Origin: Nonomuraea guangzhouensis
GTDB taxonomy: Bacteria; Actinomycetota; Actinomycetes; Streptosporangiales; Streptosporangiaceae
Direction: 5' to 3'
NCBI RefSeq assembly: GCF_019396345.1
Contig: NZ_JAHKRM010000016.1
Location: forward strand, 26,976 to 90,975
DNA: 64,000 nucleotides
In this document: positions 17,387 to 24,750 of the stretch, piece by piece
How positions within the stretch are numbered: position 1 is the stretch's first letter
How the letters are laid out: each line of letters starts with the position of its first letter
Translations under genes and position numbers: made by a program
Notes under the pieces: model-generated
What the model was told of the DNA's origin: nothing
Databases searched by the model: none
The model's input: only the letters and a program-made list of their open reading frames with translations

Positions 17387-18289
17387 TCACAGGTCGGCGA
17401 TGAGCTCGTCGAGCCGGCGCAGGGCGGCCTCCCGGCGGCCCGGTACGTCGAAGTAGGGGTCGTCGGGGACGGGCAGGGACGACGCCAGCCCCCACCCACG
17501 GCCCCGCGCCCAGGTGGCGTCGTCGACGTCGAGGGCCGCGCGGAACGCGCCCCGCGCCCCGGCCGGCAGGAACGTCCACGCGGGCATCAGATCGCACGCC
17601 GGATCGCCCACGGCCAGCGTCCCGAAGTCGATGACGGCGCTCAACCGGCCGTCCACGACCAGTAGGTTCCCCTGCGCGAGGTCGCCGTGGACCCACACCG
17701 GCGGACCGTCCCACGCGGGCGCCGCCAGCGCGGCCTCCCACACGGCCGTCACCGCGCCGGTGTCGATCATCCCGCGCAACGCCGCGATCTTGGGACGTAC
17801 GCGGGCCTCGACGGCCACGGAGTCGCGCTCGTCACCCATGGGCACGCCCCGGAACGCGTTGCTCGACTCCGGCCCCGGCCCGCCGGTGGCGTCGATCTTC
17901 CGCAGCGCCACGATGAACTCGGCCAGCTCCTTGGCAGTCCCGACGGGATCGGCGAGCCCCTCGGCGGTCGCGGTCTCGCCGGGCAGCCACCGGTAGACCG
18001 ACCAGGGAAACGGGTAACCCTCCCCGGGCGTGCCCATGGCGAGCGGCTCGGAGACCGGCAGCGGCAGGTGCGGAGCGAGCCTCGGGAGCCACCGGTGCTC
18101 GCGTTCGACCTGCCCGACCCACCGGGGATAGCGGGGCAGCCGTACGGACAGGTCCTCGCCGAGCCGGTACGTCGCGTTGTCCAGGCCGGACACCGGGACG
18201 GGCGAGATGGGCAGCTCCGCCCACCGAGGGAACTGCGCCGCGAGCAACCGGCGCACCAGGGCCTCGTCGATGAGTACGTCGGATGACAC
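17387..18289 (-). CDS. Aminoglycoside phosphotransferase-family kinase
   Basis: A 300-residue kinase of the APH family. VHGDLAQGNLLV carries the catalytic aspartate and asparagine, and VIDFGTLAVGDPACDL holds the metal-binding aspartate. The N-terminal part has LDNATYRLGEDLSVRLPR, which includes the nucleotide-binding strand. Families like this phosphorylate antibiotics or small metabolites; resistance cannot be claimed from sequence alone. GTG 18289 is chosen because AAGGAG lies 5-6 bases before it. The gene converges with the enolase-superfamily operon, with only one base between the stops. Confidence 0.85.
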   Translation of the reverse strand: MSSDVLIDEALVRRLLAAQFPRWAELPISPVPVSGLDNATYRLGEDLSVRLPRYPRWVGQVEREHRWLPRLAPHLPLPVSEPLAMGTPGEGYPFPWSVYRWLPGETATAEGLADPVGTAKELAEFIVALRKIDATGGPGPESSNAFRGVPMGDERDSVAVEARVRPKIAALRGMIDTGAVTAVWEAALAAPAWDGPPVWVHGDLAQGNLLVVDGRLSAVIDFGTLAVGDPACDLMPAWTFLPAGARGAFRAALDVDDATWARGRGWGLASSLPVPDDPYFDVPGRREAALRRLDELIADL

Positions 18290-18358
18290 GCGCTCTCCTT
18301 GCCGTGGGCAACGACGCCTCATCCCACAGGTCTGGGCGGCCGCCTGTCCAACGAATTT

Positions 18359-18946
18359 CTAGCCTTTCGGCCGCGCGAGTCGCTGGGCCGCGCGCACCAC
18401 ACTGGCGCGGCGCCGCGCGTGCTCCGTCTGGTCGTCGGCGCCGGTGAGCATGCCGGCGAGATGGGGCACGGAGAACCACCAGGCGGACAGTCCGATGATC
18501 ATGAACGCCAGGTGATCGGGGTCGACGTCGTCGTCCAGGATGCCGGCGCGCTGGGCGGCCGCGTAGGCCCGCGTCTTGTCCCGGTAGTGGGCGGCGCGGT
18601 TCGCCTCGTCGGCCACGGGACCGCCGGCCAGCCCTTCCCACAGCAGCAGGCGGACCAGATGGGGATGCGTCGCGTGGTAGTCGTAGGTGCGGCCGGCGAA
18701 CTCGCCGATGTTCGCGAAGCCGTCCTCGGGCGGCGGCACCGAGGCGGCGAGCTTCTGGAGCTCGTCGGCGAGCACGGTCTCGAACAGCGCCTGCTTGTCA
18801 CCGAAGTACTTGTACAGGCGCTCCTTGTTGATCCCGGCCCGCTCGGCGATGCGGGCCATGGTCGTGCCGTCCGGCCCGCGCTCGGCGAACTCGACGGTCG
18901 CCGCTTCCTTGAGCCGACGCCGCGTCCCCTCGGTGTCCCACGCCAT
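18359..18946 (-). CDS. TetR-family transcriptional regulator
   Basis: A 195-residue TetR repressor. Residues 10-55 form the helix-turn-helix (TMARIAERAGINKERLYKYFGDKQALF), and the C-terminal part is a helical ligand domain resembling TetR_C_33-like regulators. It is divergent from an aldo/keto reductase gene, and an inverted repeat lies between them, so the reductase is its likely target. The inducer is unknown. Confidence 0.9.
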   Translation of the reverse strand: MAWDTEGTRRRLKEAATVEFAERGPDGTTMARIAERAGINKERLYKYFGDKQALFETVLADELQKLAASVPPPEDGFANIGEFAGRTYDYHATHPHLVRLLLWEGLAGGPVADEANRAAHYRDKTRAYAAAQRAGILDDDVDPDHLAFMIIGLSAWWFSVPHLAGMLTGADDQTEHARRRASVVRAAQRLARPKG

Positions 18947-18968
18947 GGCGACACTCTATCGCCAAAGC

Positions 18969-19030
18969 AAATCCAACGTTGCGGTTGGATTTTTCCCGCG
19001 CTAGTCTCGAAACAGCAACCGCACCGTTGG
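18969..19030. promoter_or_regulatory. TetR operator candidates before the aldo/keto reductase
   Basis: AAATCCAAC (18969-18977) and GTTGGATTT (18984-18992) form a perfect 9-bp inverted repeat with a 6-bp spacer. A weaker second site, CAAC-N6-GTTG, follows around 19014-19028. Both lie in the divergent region between the TetR gene and the reductase gene, the usual arrangement for a local repressor. Confidence 0.65.
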
Positions 19031-19052
19031 AGATGCAGTTCAGAGGAAAGGT

Positions 19053-19916
19053 ATGGATATGTCCCTTCAAGGCGGGACCCTCACGCTCGCGCACGACCTC
19101 ACCATCACCCGCATGGGCTTCGGCGCCATGCAACTGGCCGGGCCAGGGGTCTTCGGGCCGCCCAAGGATCGCGACCAGGCCATCGCGGTGCTGCGCGAGG
19201 CCGTCGAGCGGGGCATCACCCACATCGACACCAGCGACTTCTACGGGCCCTTCATCGTCAACGAACTCATCAAGGAGGCCCTGCACCCCTACCCGGCGGA
19301 TCTCCGTATCGTCACCAAGGTCGGCGCCCGCCGTGGCCCGGACGGCAGCTGGAACCACTCGCTGGAGCCCGAGGACCTCAAGGCCGCGGTCCATGAGAAC
19401 CTCCAGCGCCTTGCCGTGGACGCCCTCGACGTCGTCAACCTGCGCCTGGCCGAAGAGGGCAGCGGCGAAGAGTCGCTCGCGGAGCCGTTCGGCGCCCTGG
19501 TGGAGCTGCAGAAGGAGGGCCTGATCCGCCACCTCGGCCTCAGCGCCGTCTCCGCGACCCAGCTCACCGAGGCGCAGGCCATCGCGCCCGTCGTCACGGT
19601 GCAGAACCTCTACAACCTCGCCAACCGGCAGGACGACGCCCTCGTCGACCGGTGCGCGGCCGAGAACATCGCCTACGCCGCGTTCTTCCCCCTCGGCGGC
19701 TTCACCCCGCTCCAGTCCGCGACGCTCACGAACGTGGCCGCCCGCCTGGACGCCTCGCCGCAGCAGGTCGCCCTGGCCTGGCTGCTCCAGCGCTCGGCCA
19801 CGACCGTGCTCATCCCCGGGACCTCGTCCGTGGCCCACCTCCGCGAGAACATCGCCGCGGCGAGCCTGGTCCTGCCGGCCGACGCGCTCGCCGAACTCGA
19901 CACCATCGGCGGCTGA
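19053..19916 (+). CDS. Aldo/keto reductase
   Basis: A 287-residue NADPH-dependent reductase barrel. The catalytic tetrad is traceable: aspartate in HIDTSDFY, tyrosine in the same motif (FYGP), lysine in VTKVGAR and a histidine-like position in the following strand region (DALDVVNLR occupies where many family members have HRxD, so the histidine is not evident). GLSAVSATQL and the C-terminal nucleotide-binding segment (IPGTSSVAHLRENI) are typical. ATG 19053 follows a GAGGAAAGG ribosome binding site; an ATG two codons later is possible. Probably controlled by the divergent TetR regulator. Confidence 0.88.
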   Translation: MDMSLQGGTLTLAHDLTITRMGFGAMQLAGPGVFGPPKDRDQAIAVLREAVERGITHIDTSDFYGPFIVNELIKEALHPYPADLRIVTKVGARRGPDGSWNHSLEPEDLKAAVHENLQRLAVDALDVVNLRLAEEGSGEESLAEPFGALVELQKEGLIRHLGLSAVSATQLTEAQAIAPVVTVQNLYNLANRQDDALVDRCAAENIAYAAFFPLGGFTPLQSATLTNVAARLDASPQQVALAWLLQRSATTVLIPGTSSVAHLRENIAAASLVLPADALAELDTIGG

Positions 19917-19949
19917 GGACTTGCCGAATTTACTCGGCTAAGTTAAAAA

Positions 19950-19965
19950 TTACTTGTGCAAGTAA
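19950..19965. promoter_or_regulatory. Autoregulatory palindrome over the start of the second TetR gene
   Basis: TTACTTG-TG-CAAGTAA has 7-bp perfect arms and a 2-bp centre. The candidate GTG start of the TetR gene lies inside it. An imperfect second inverted repeat (ACTTGCCGA with TCGGCTAAGT) lies just upstream at about 19919-19943. The arrangement suggests tight autorepression. Confidence 0.6.
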
Positions 19966-20567
19966 GGAAGGAAGACTCCGTCACGACCTCCGCCCGGCGG
20001 GCGCAGATCGTGGCGGCCACCATCGAGACGATCGCCGACCTGGGCTACCACCAGGCGACCTTCGCCCGCATCGCCGAGCATGCCGGGCTCAGCAGTACGC
20101 GGCTGATCTCCTACCACTTCGACGGCAAGGACGACCTGATCGGCCAGACGATCAGCACGATCTACACGGAGATCGGGACGTTCATGGCCGAGCGGGTCGG
20201 CGCCCAGACCAGCCCTGGCGCCGCGCTCGACACCTACATCCGCTCGCTGATCGAGTTCATCAGGGACCACCGCCGTGAGATGCGCGCGGCCACCGAGGTC
20301 TTCCTGAACTACCGGCCGGAGAAGGGCACCACCGCGCAGGAGGCGGCCATCGACCCGGCCTCGCTCCAGCACATCGAGCGGCTGCTGTCCTGGGGGCAGG
20401 AGTCGGGCGAGTTCCGCAGGTTCAACACCCGGGTGGTGGCGATGGCCATCCAGCGGGCCCTGGACGGCCTGCCGTTCCTCCTGGAGGGCGACCCCGGCGC
20501 CGACCTCGACGTCTACACCGAAGAGCTGATCGAGCTCTTCCGCCTGGCCACCCGGGCCACGTCATGA
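19956..20567 (+). CDS. TetR-family transcriptional regulator
   Basis: A repressor of about 203 residues. The helix-turn-helix lies at residues 12-60 (IVAATIETIADLGYHQATFARIAEHAGLS, then a SYHFDGKDDLI recognition and linker region). The start is uncertain: GTG 19956 is the only start-like codon near the conserved domain and lies within a palindrome, while the purine-rich AAGGAAGGAAG downstream is followed by GTC and not by a usual start codon. The gene overlaps the next by 4 bases (ATGA), so it probably controls the two downstream membrane proteins as well as itself. Confidence 0.85.
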   Translation: MQVRKEDSVTTSARRAQIVAATIETIADLGYHQATFARIAEHAGLSSTRLISYHFDGKDDLIGQTISTIYTEIGTFMAERVGAQTSPGAALDTYIRSLIEFIRDHRREMRAATEVFLNYRPEKGTTAQEAAIDPASLQHIERLLSWGQESGEFRRFNTRVVAMAIQRALDGLPFLLEGDPGADLDVYTEELIELFRLATRATS

Positions 20568-21235
20568 GCTCACGGACCAAGGCGATGCTGCTCGTGCTCA
20601 TCGACCTGGTCTTGCCCATCGGCCTCTACTACGTGCTGCGCGCGGCCGGCGTCAGCTATCACTCCGCGCTGCTGATCAGCTCCCTGCTGCCGGGCCTGAG
20701 CGTCGTCGCCAACCTGGTACGTCTCCGCAAGCCCGACGGGCTCAGCCTGTTCATGACGGGCATGATGGTGGGCAGCGCGGCGATCTCTCTGCTCGTCCAC
20801 GACCCCCGCCTCCTGCTGGCCAAGGACGGCTGGATCACCGCCATCTCGGGCCTGTGGTTCCTGGCCAGTGTGAGAGGCCGGCAGCCGCTGGTGTTCGCCT
20901 TCACCCGCTTCCTCCTGGAGGGTCGCGTCGGCCCTCTGGAAGACGGCGGCTCGCGCCGCGTGTCCTGGGACGTCCTGTGGGAGCGGCTGCCCGCCTTCCG
21001 CAGGATCTGGCGGGTGGCGACGGTCCTCTGGGGCATCGGACTGCTGGCCGACGCCGTCGTCCGCGTGACCATGGCCTACACCCTGCCGCCCGACGTCGTC
21101 CCCGGCCTGGGCGGCCTGCAGTATGCCGTCTTCATGGTGCTGATGCAGGTCGTGATGGCCTGCTACCTCGTCCCAACCGGCCTGTACAACCGCTGGTCGC
21201 CGCTCTACTTCCCGCTCAAGGAGATACCCGCGTGA
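20564..21235 (+). CDS. VC0807-like membrane protein
   Basis: A 223-residue integral membrane protein with about five or six hydrophobic segments (LVLIDLVLPIGLYYVL, LLISSLLPGLSVVANLV, GMMVGSAAISLLV, and two in the C-terminal half). It resembles the VC0807 family of unknown function, often found in operons with TetR regulators. It is co-translated with the TetR gene and with the small membrane protein that follows. The role is unknown. Confidence 0.78.
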   Translation: MSSRTKAMLLVLIDLVLPIGLYYVLRAAGVSYHSALLISSLLPGLSVVANLVRLRKPDGLSLFMTGMMVGSAAISLLVHDPRLLLAKDGWITAISGLWFLASVRGRQPLVFAFTRFLLEGRVGPLEDGGSRRVSWDVLWERLPAFRRIWRVATVLWGIGLLADAVVRVTMAYTLPPDVVPGLGGLQYAVFMVLMQVVMACYLVPTGLYNRWSPLYFPLKEIPA

Positions 21236-21600
21236 ACGTCCCCCGTCTCCTGGCCGTATTCGGCGCGGTCGCCGCCGCCCTGGCCGTCTGGGCAGTCGTC
21301 CATCTCCTCGGCGGCGTCGCCCTCGTCTCGACCTCCGGGGAGGTGACCGCGGGCTCCGTGATCGTCGCCGCGCTGGTCGCCGGCCTGACCGGTTGGGGCC
21401 TCCTGGCCGTGCTCGAACGCGTCATGGCACGGTCGCGCACGGTCTGGACCTGGATCGCCGGGGTGTTCCTCGTCGTGTCCCTCGCCGGCCCGCTCACGAT
21501 GGGCACCACCGGCGCCGCCAAGGCGACGCTGGCTGCGCTGCACGTGGTCACCGGGGCCGTGCTCATCGGGCTCCTGCCGCGCCGGCGTGAGCTGCGATAG
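21232..21600 (+). CDS. Small four-helix membrane protein (DUF6069-like)
   Basis: A 122-residue protein with four hydrophobic helices: LLAVFGAVAAALAVWAVV, a second around residue 50, WTWIAGVFLVVSLAGPL and a last one ending in VLIGLLPRR. The pattern resembles DUF6069, an actinobacterial family without a known role. GTG 21232 overlaps the preceding stop (GTGA), so it is the last gene of the TetR-VC0807 operon. It lies too far inside a high-GC region to show its own promoter. Confidence 0.72.
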   Translation: MNVPRLLAVFGAVAAALAVWAVVHLLGGVALVSTSGEVTAGSVIVAALVAGLTGWGLLAVLERVMARSRTVWTWIAGVFLVVSLAGPLTMGTTGAAKATLAALHVVTGAVLIGLLPRRRELR

Positions 21601-21620
21601 TTCGCGGCGCTGCCGTGGTT

Positions 21621-22391
21621 CTATTCGGGTAGCGCGGCCGGGTTACGGGCGAGCAGGCCGCCGTCCACCCGATGCTCGGCGCCCGTGATGAACGACGAGC
21701 GCGGCCCGGCCAGGAACGCCACCAGCTCCGCCACCTCCTCCGGCCGGCCCACCCGGCCGAGGGGGTGCGCCCGGCCCCACTCCGCGACCTGCTCCTCCTG
21801 CGACAGCTTCCCGCGCCACAGATCGGCCGCCCAGCGCAGCATCGGTGTGTCGACCGAGCCGGGACAGACCACGTTCACCCGGATGCCGTCGGCCGCGTGG
21901 TCGAGCGCCATCGCCCTGGTCAGCCCGTTCAGCGCGGACTTGCTGGCGGTGTAGGCGGCCACCTGCGCCTGCGAGGCGAACGCCTGCACCGACGACATCA
22001 CCACGATCGAGCCGCCGCCGCGCGCCCGCATCCTGGGGATGGCGGCCTTGCAGGCCAGGTAGACGCCCTTGAGGTTGATGTCGAGCACCTCGTCCCAGAC
22101 GTCCTCCGGCGTGTCCTCGACCGTGCCGTAGCGCTGCACGCCCGCGCACGTCACCACGATGTCGAGCCCGCCGTACCTGGCCACGGCCAGGTCGACCAGG
22201 TCCCGCATGTCGCCGGCCCGCCGTACGTCCGCGACCCGCCCGGTCACGTGCTCGCTGTCGAGCACCGCCTCCTTGTCCACCCCGCAGAACACCACGGACG
22301 CGCCGCCGTCGGCCAGCCGGTCGACCACCGCCCGCCCGATGCCCATCGAACCGCCCGTCACCAGGGCCACCTTGCCGTCGAACTCACTCAC
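21621..22391 (-). CDS. Short-chain dehydrogenase/reductase
   Basis: A 256-residue classical SDR. The cofactor motif is TGGSMGIG, the active site has SS-Q-AF (serine of VVMSSVQAF) and YTASK, giving the Ser-Tyr-Lys triad, and PGSVDTPM follows. The enzyme should oxidise or reduce a sugar or polyol hydroxyl. It is the third gene of a leftward operon after a secreted propeller-like protein and an aldose epimerase (GTGA overlap), which points to sugar metabolism. Confidence 0.88.
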   Translation of the reverse strand: MSEFDGKVALVTGGSMGIGRAVVDRLADGGASVVFCGVDKEAVLDSEHVTGRVADVRRAGDMRDLVDLAVARYGGLDIVVTCAGVQRYGTVEDTPEDVWDEVLDINLKGVYLACKAAIPRMRARGGGSIVVMSSVQAFASQAQVAAYTASKSALNGLTRAMALDHAADGIRVNVVCPGSVDTPMLRWAADLWRGKLSQEEQVAEWGRAHPLGRVGRPEEVAELVAFLAGPRSSFITGAEHRVDGGLLARNPAALPE

Positions 22392-23401
22392 GCCAATACC
22401 TCCGCGCGCAACCTCAGCACCTTCGTCTCGTGCGGGCCCAGGGTAAGCGCGGTGCCGTTGGCCACCGCCTCGGCCAGGCCGTTGGTGGGCATGCTGGAGA
22501 ACGGTTCGAGCCCGACCGTGTAAGCCCGGCCCCACCAGGGATAATCGGTGGTCGCGCCGACCTCCTGCCACATCCACAGGTATGGGAGAACGGAAGCATC
22601 CCACTCCACCCGCATGCCCACATCACCGGAAATTTCGTACCAACCCTCGGTAAATCCGGTGAGGTAGACGACGTCGCTCGGCGACCCGCGCTCCGGCACC
22701 ATGCTGAGATCCGTCTCGCCGCCGCCCTCGGCGGGCACCACGGGCCATGTCCACGGCCCGCCCGCCCTGACCCGGCGGCCGTGCGGGTTGATGGCGCTCT
22801 CGTGCGGGATGACCGTCACGCCCTCCGGCAGCCGGATGCGGGCACCCGGCTTCAGGAACGGCCGGCCGTACACGATGTGCTGCCCCCACATGGCGTGCAG
22901 CTCGACGTCGGACTCGTTGGTCGCGCGCCCCTCGATCTCCAGCGCGGCCGACCCCGCCGCCAGCCGGAACGTCTTCTCCACCAGGTACGGCAGGCGCCGG
23001 GTGCGCACGCTCAGCCGTACCGCGACCTCCTGCTCGGAGTCGGCCACGATCTCGGCCTGCCACGGCAGCCCGGCGACCTCCCCGTGCTGCGCCAGCCGGG
23101 CGCCACGGTATTCGCTGGGGGCGCCGCCGCTGGGGAAGATCTCCTGCCAGCCACCCTCGTAATGGTCGATGAACTGGGCGACGTCGTCGGCGGCGCCCTG
23201 CAGGTGATCGTGCGGGTTGCGCAGCCCCTGCGGGGAGAGCCACACGAAGTCGGTGTCGGTTGGCTTGTGCAGGAATTCGATGACGTCACCGCCCTTGTCG
23301 GGCACGACGGTCACGCGGAGCCGCTCGTTCTCCAACACGACCGCCCGCAGCCCGTCGATCACGACGGGCCGCAGGCGTGCCGCCCAGTTCCGCGTGCTCA
23401 C
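22388..23401 (-). CDS. Aldose 1-epimerase-like protein (DUF4432 type)
   Basis: A 337-residue galactose-mutarotase-fold protein. The strands LRVTVVPDKGGDVIEFLHK and EIEGRATNESDVELHAMWGQHIVYG, plus a late SSMPTNGLAEA, fit DUF4432/aldose epimerases; the glutamine-histidine pair in WGQHI is a candidate active-site feature. It probably interconverts anomers or binds a modified sugar. GTG 23401 overlaps the stop of the upstream gene, and its own stop overlaps the SDR start, so the three genes are translationally chained. Confidence 0.8.
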   Translation of the reverse strand: MSTRNWAARLRPVVIDGLRAVVLENERLRVTVVPDKGGDVIEFLHKPTDTDFVWLSPQGLRNPHDHLQGAADDVAQFIDHYEGGWQEIFPSGGAPSEYRGARLAQHGEVAGLPWQAEIVADSEQEVAVRLSVRTRRLPYLVEKTFRLAAGSAALEIEGRATNESDVELHAMWGQHIVYGRPFLKPGARIRLPEGVTVIPHESAINPHGRRVRAGGPWTWPVVPAEGGGETDLSMVPERGSPSDVVYLTGFTEGWYEISGDVGMRVEWDASVLPYLWMWQEVGATTDYPWWGRAYTVGLEPFSSMPTNGLAEAVANGTALTLGPHETKVLRLRAEVLA

Positions 23402-24573
23402 CCGAACGTCACGTCGATGAAGCGCGGCCGGTAGATCGAGGAGTCCCGGTAGTGGTCGGTGTTGACGAAGCTGTTGACGTTGTAGGAGACCACCAGCCCG
23501 TTGCCGGACACGTCGGGGTGCGCGTGGGCGTTGTAGGTGAAGATGTTCCCGTTGGTCTCGGGGGTGGTGTAGACGGCCTGCTTGCCGGTGAACGGGCCGA
23601 ACGGCGAGCAGGAGGTGTACGCCACGATGTGCGAGCTCAGCACCTCGGTCGTGTCATGCGTGATCAGCACGTAGGCGTTGCCGACCTTGGTGACGCTGTA
23701 CTCGTTGGCCACGCCGCTCATGATCCGGGCCGAGTCGGCCTCGTTCGCCGACCAGGTGCCGTCGGCCTTGAGGTACTGCCACTGGCCGAGCAGGCTCTGG
23801 CCGTACACCCGGGCGATGTGCATGTACTTGGGCGAGCCGAGGTCCTCCACCCCGTAAACGTAGGTGTAGCCGCCGTCCTTGAGGATGCCGGAGGCCCACG
23901 ACACGCCGGCCGACGACGGCAGGGCGGTCACGCTGAGCGGCTGGTCGAGCCGGCTCGGCGCGAACCTGGCCAGCACGTTCCGGTGCCAGCGCCAGTCCCA
24001 CGCGCCGGTGCCGTAGCGCTCGTACTCCTGGTAGGTCACCTCCACCATGCCGCCCGCCACGGTGCCGTCTCCGGCCCAGTACCAGTGGTTCTGGTCGCGC
24101 GGCGGCATCACCGCGGTCGGTTGCGCGGTGGTGCCGGCGTGGATCGTGGACAGCTTGCCGTTGCTCTCCACGGCGAAGGAGTTGTTCAGGAAGACGGTGT
24201 CGCCGCCCTCCCCGACCACCGGCGGTCGGCTGCCGTCGGCGTTGATCCTGCCCAGGAAGGTGTCGGAGAAGATCCACACCTCACGCCCGTTGGGCAGCTT
24301 CAACGAGTAGGTGCCGTCGGCACCGGTCCAGTCGTCGACGCGGCTGTTGTCGTTGCCGTACGCGGTGAACAGGCTGGTCAGCCTGGCGTCGACGGACGCG
24401 CCCCGCACTGTCGGCGCGCACGCCGCGCGGGCGGTCGCCTGCTGCTGCTGCGGTGTGGCGGCGGCCACGGACGGCACCGGTTTGGGCGGTGCGGCCAGTG
24501 CCTGCTGGGGCACGGCGGCGAGGCTCAGTAATCCGATGGCGAGGGGGATGAGGGCGGACCGGAATCGCGTCAT
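23398..24573 (-). CDS. Secreted five-bladed propeller-like protein (DUF5005/DUF4185-like)
   Basis: A 391-residue exported protein. A Sec signal peptide (residues 1-28, ending in QQALAA) is followed by a domain rich in beta strands with DGTYSLKLPNGREVWIFSDTFLG, DQNHWYWAGDG, VANEYSVTKVGNAYVLITHD and FTYNAHAHPDVSGNGLVVSYN. These are features of DUF4185/DUF5005 five-bladed propellers related to glycan-acting enzymes. Extracellular glycan binding or cleavage is likely but unproven. It leads the operon with the epimerase and SDR, and an operator-like motif lies 39 bp upstream of its ATG. Confidence 0.72.
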   Translation of the reverse strand: MTRFRSALIPLAIGLLSLAAVPQQALAAPPKPVPSVAAATPQQQQATARAACAPTVRGASVDARLTSLFTAYGNDNSRVDDWTGADGTYSLKLPNGREVWIFSDTFLGRINADGSRPPVVGEGGDTVFLNNSFAVESNGKLSTIHAGTTAQPTAVMPPRDQNHWYWAGDGTVAGGMVEVTYQEYERYGTGAWDWRWHRNVLARFAPSRLDQPLSVTALPSSAGVSWASGILKDGGYTYVYGVEDLGSPKYMHIARVYGQSLLGQWQYLKADGTWSANEADSARIMSGVANEYSVTKVGNAYVLITHDTTEVLSSHIVAYTSCSPFGPFTGKQAVYTTPETNGNIFTYNAHAHPDVSGNGLVVSYNVNSFVNTDHYRDSSIYRPRFIDVTFG

Positions 24574-24610
24574 CACACGTCCTAAGGGAGGGGGGTACGC
24601 CTACAGTTCT

Positions 24611-24628
24611 AGTCATTTGATCACTTGG
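24611..24628. promoter_or_regulatory. Second copy of the FadR-type operator motif
   Basis: The plus strand reads AGTCATTTGATCACTTG with an imperfect inverted repeat (AGTCAT and ATCACT). The minus strand of 9510-9528 reads AGTCATCTAATCACTTG, so 15 of 17 positions match and both differences are transitions. The site lies upstream of the leftward operon starting at 24573 and within reach of its promoter. Control by the regulator encoded at 9531 is inferred. Confidence 0.6.
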
Positions 24629-24750
24629 TGTCCAGAGGCTCACCGGGCACTGATCGGAATGTTGCGGAAGTGACCAGACTGTTGTCGTGGTTTGCGAGTT
24701 TTCGCGGCTTCCTATTGCATGAGGCGATGATGATCGGGTAGGCCCGTGCC

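Noticed and set aside
17387..18289. Aminoglycoside resistance gene
   Set aside because: The APH fold is clear, but many family members act on other substrates, and nothing here specifies an antibiotic.
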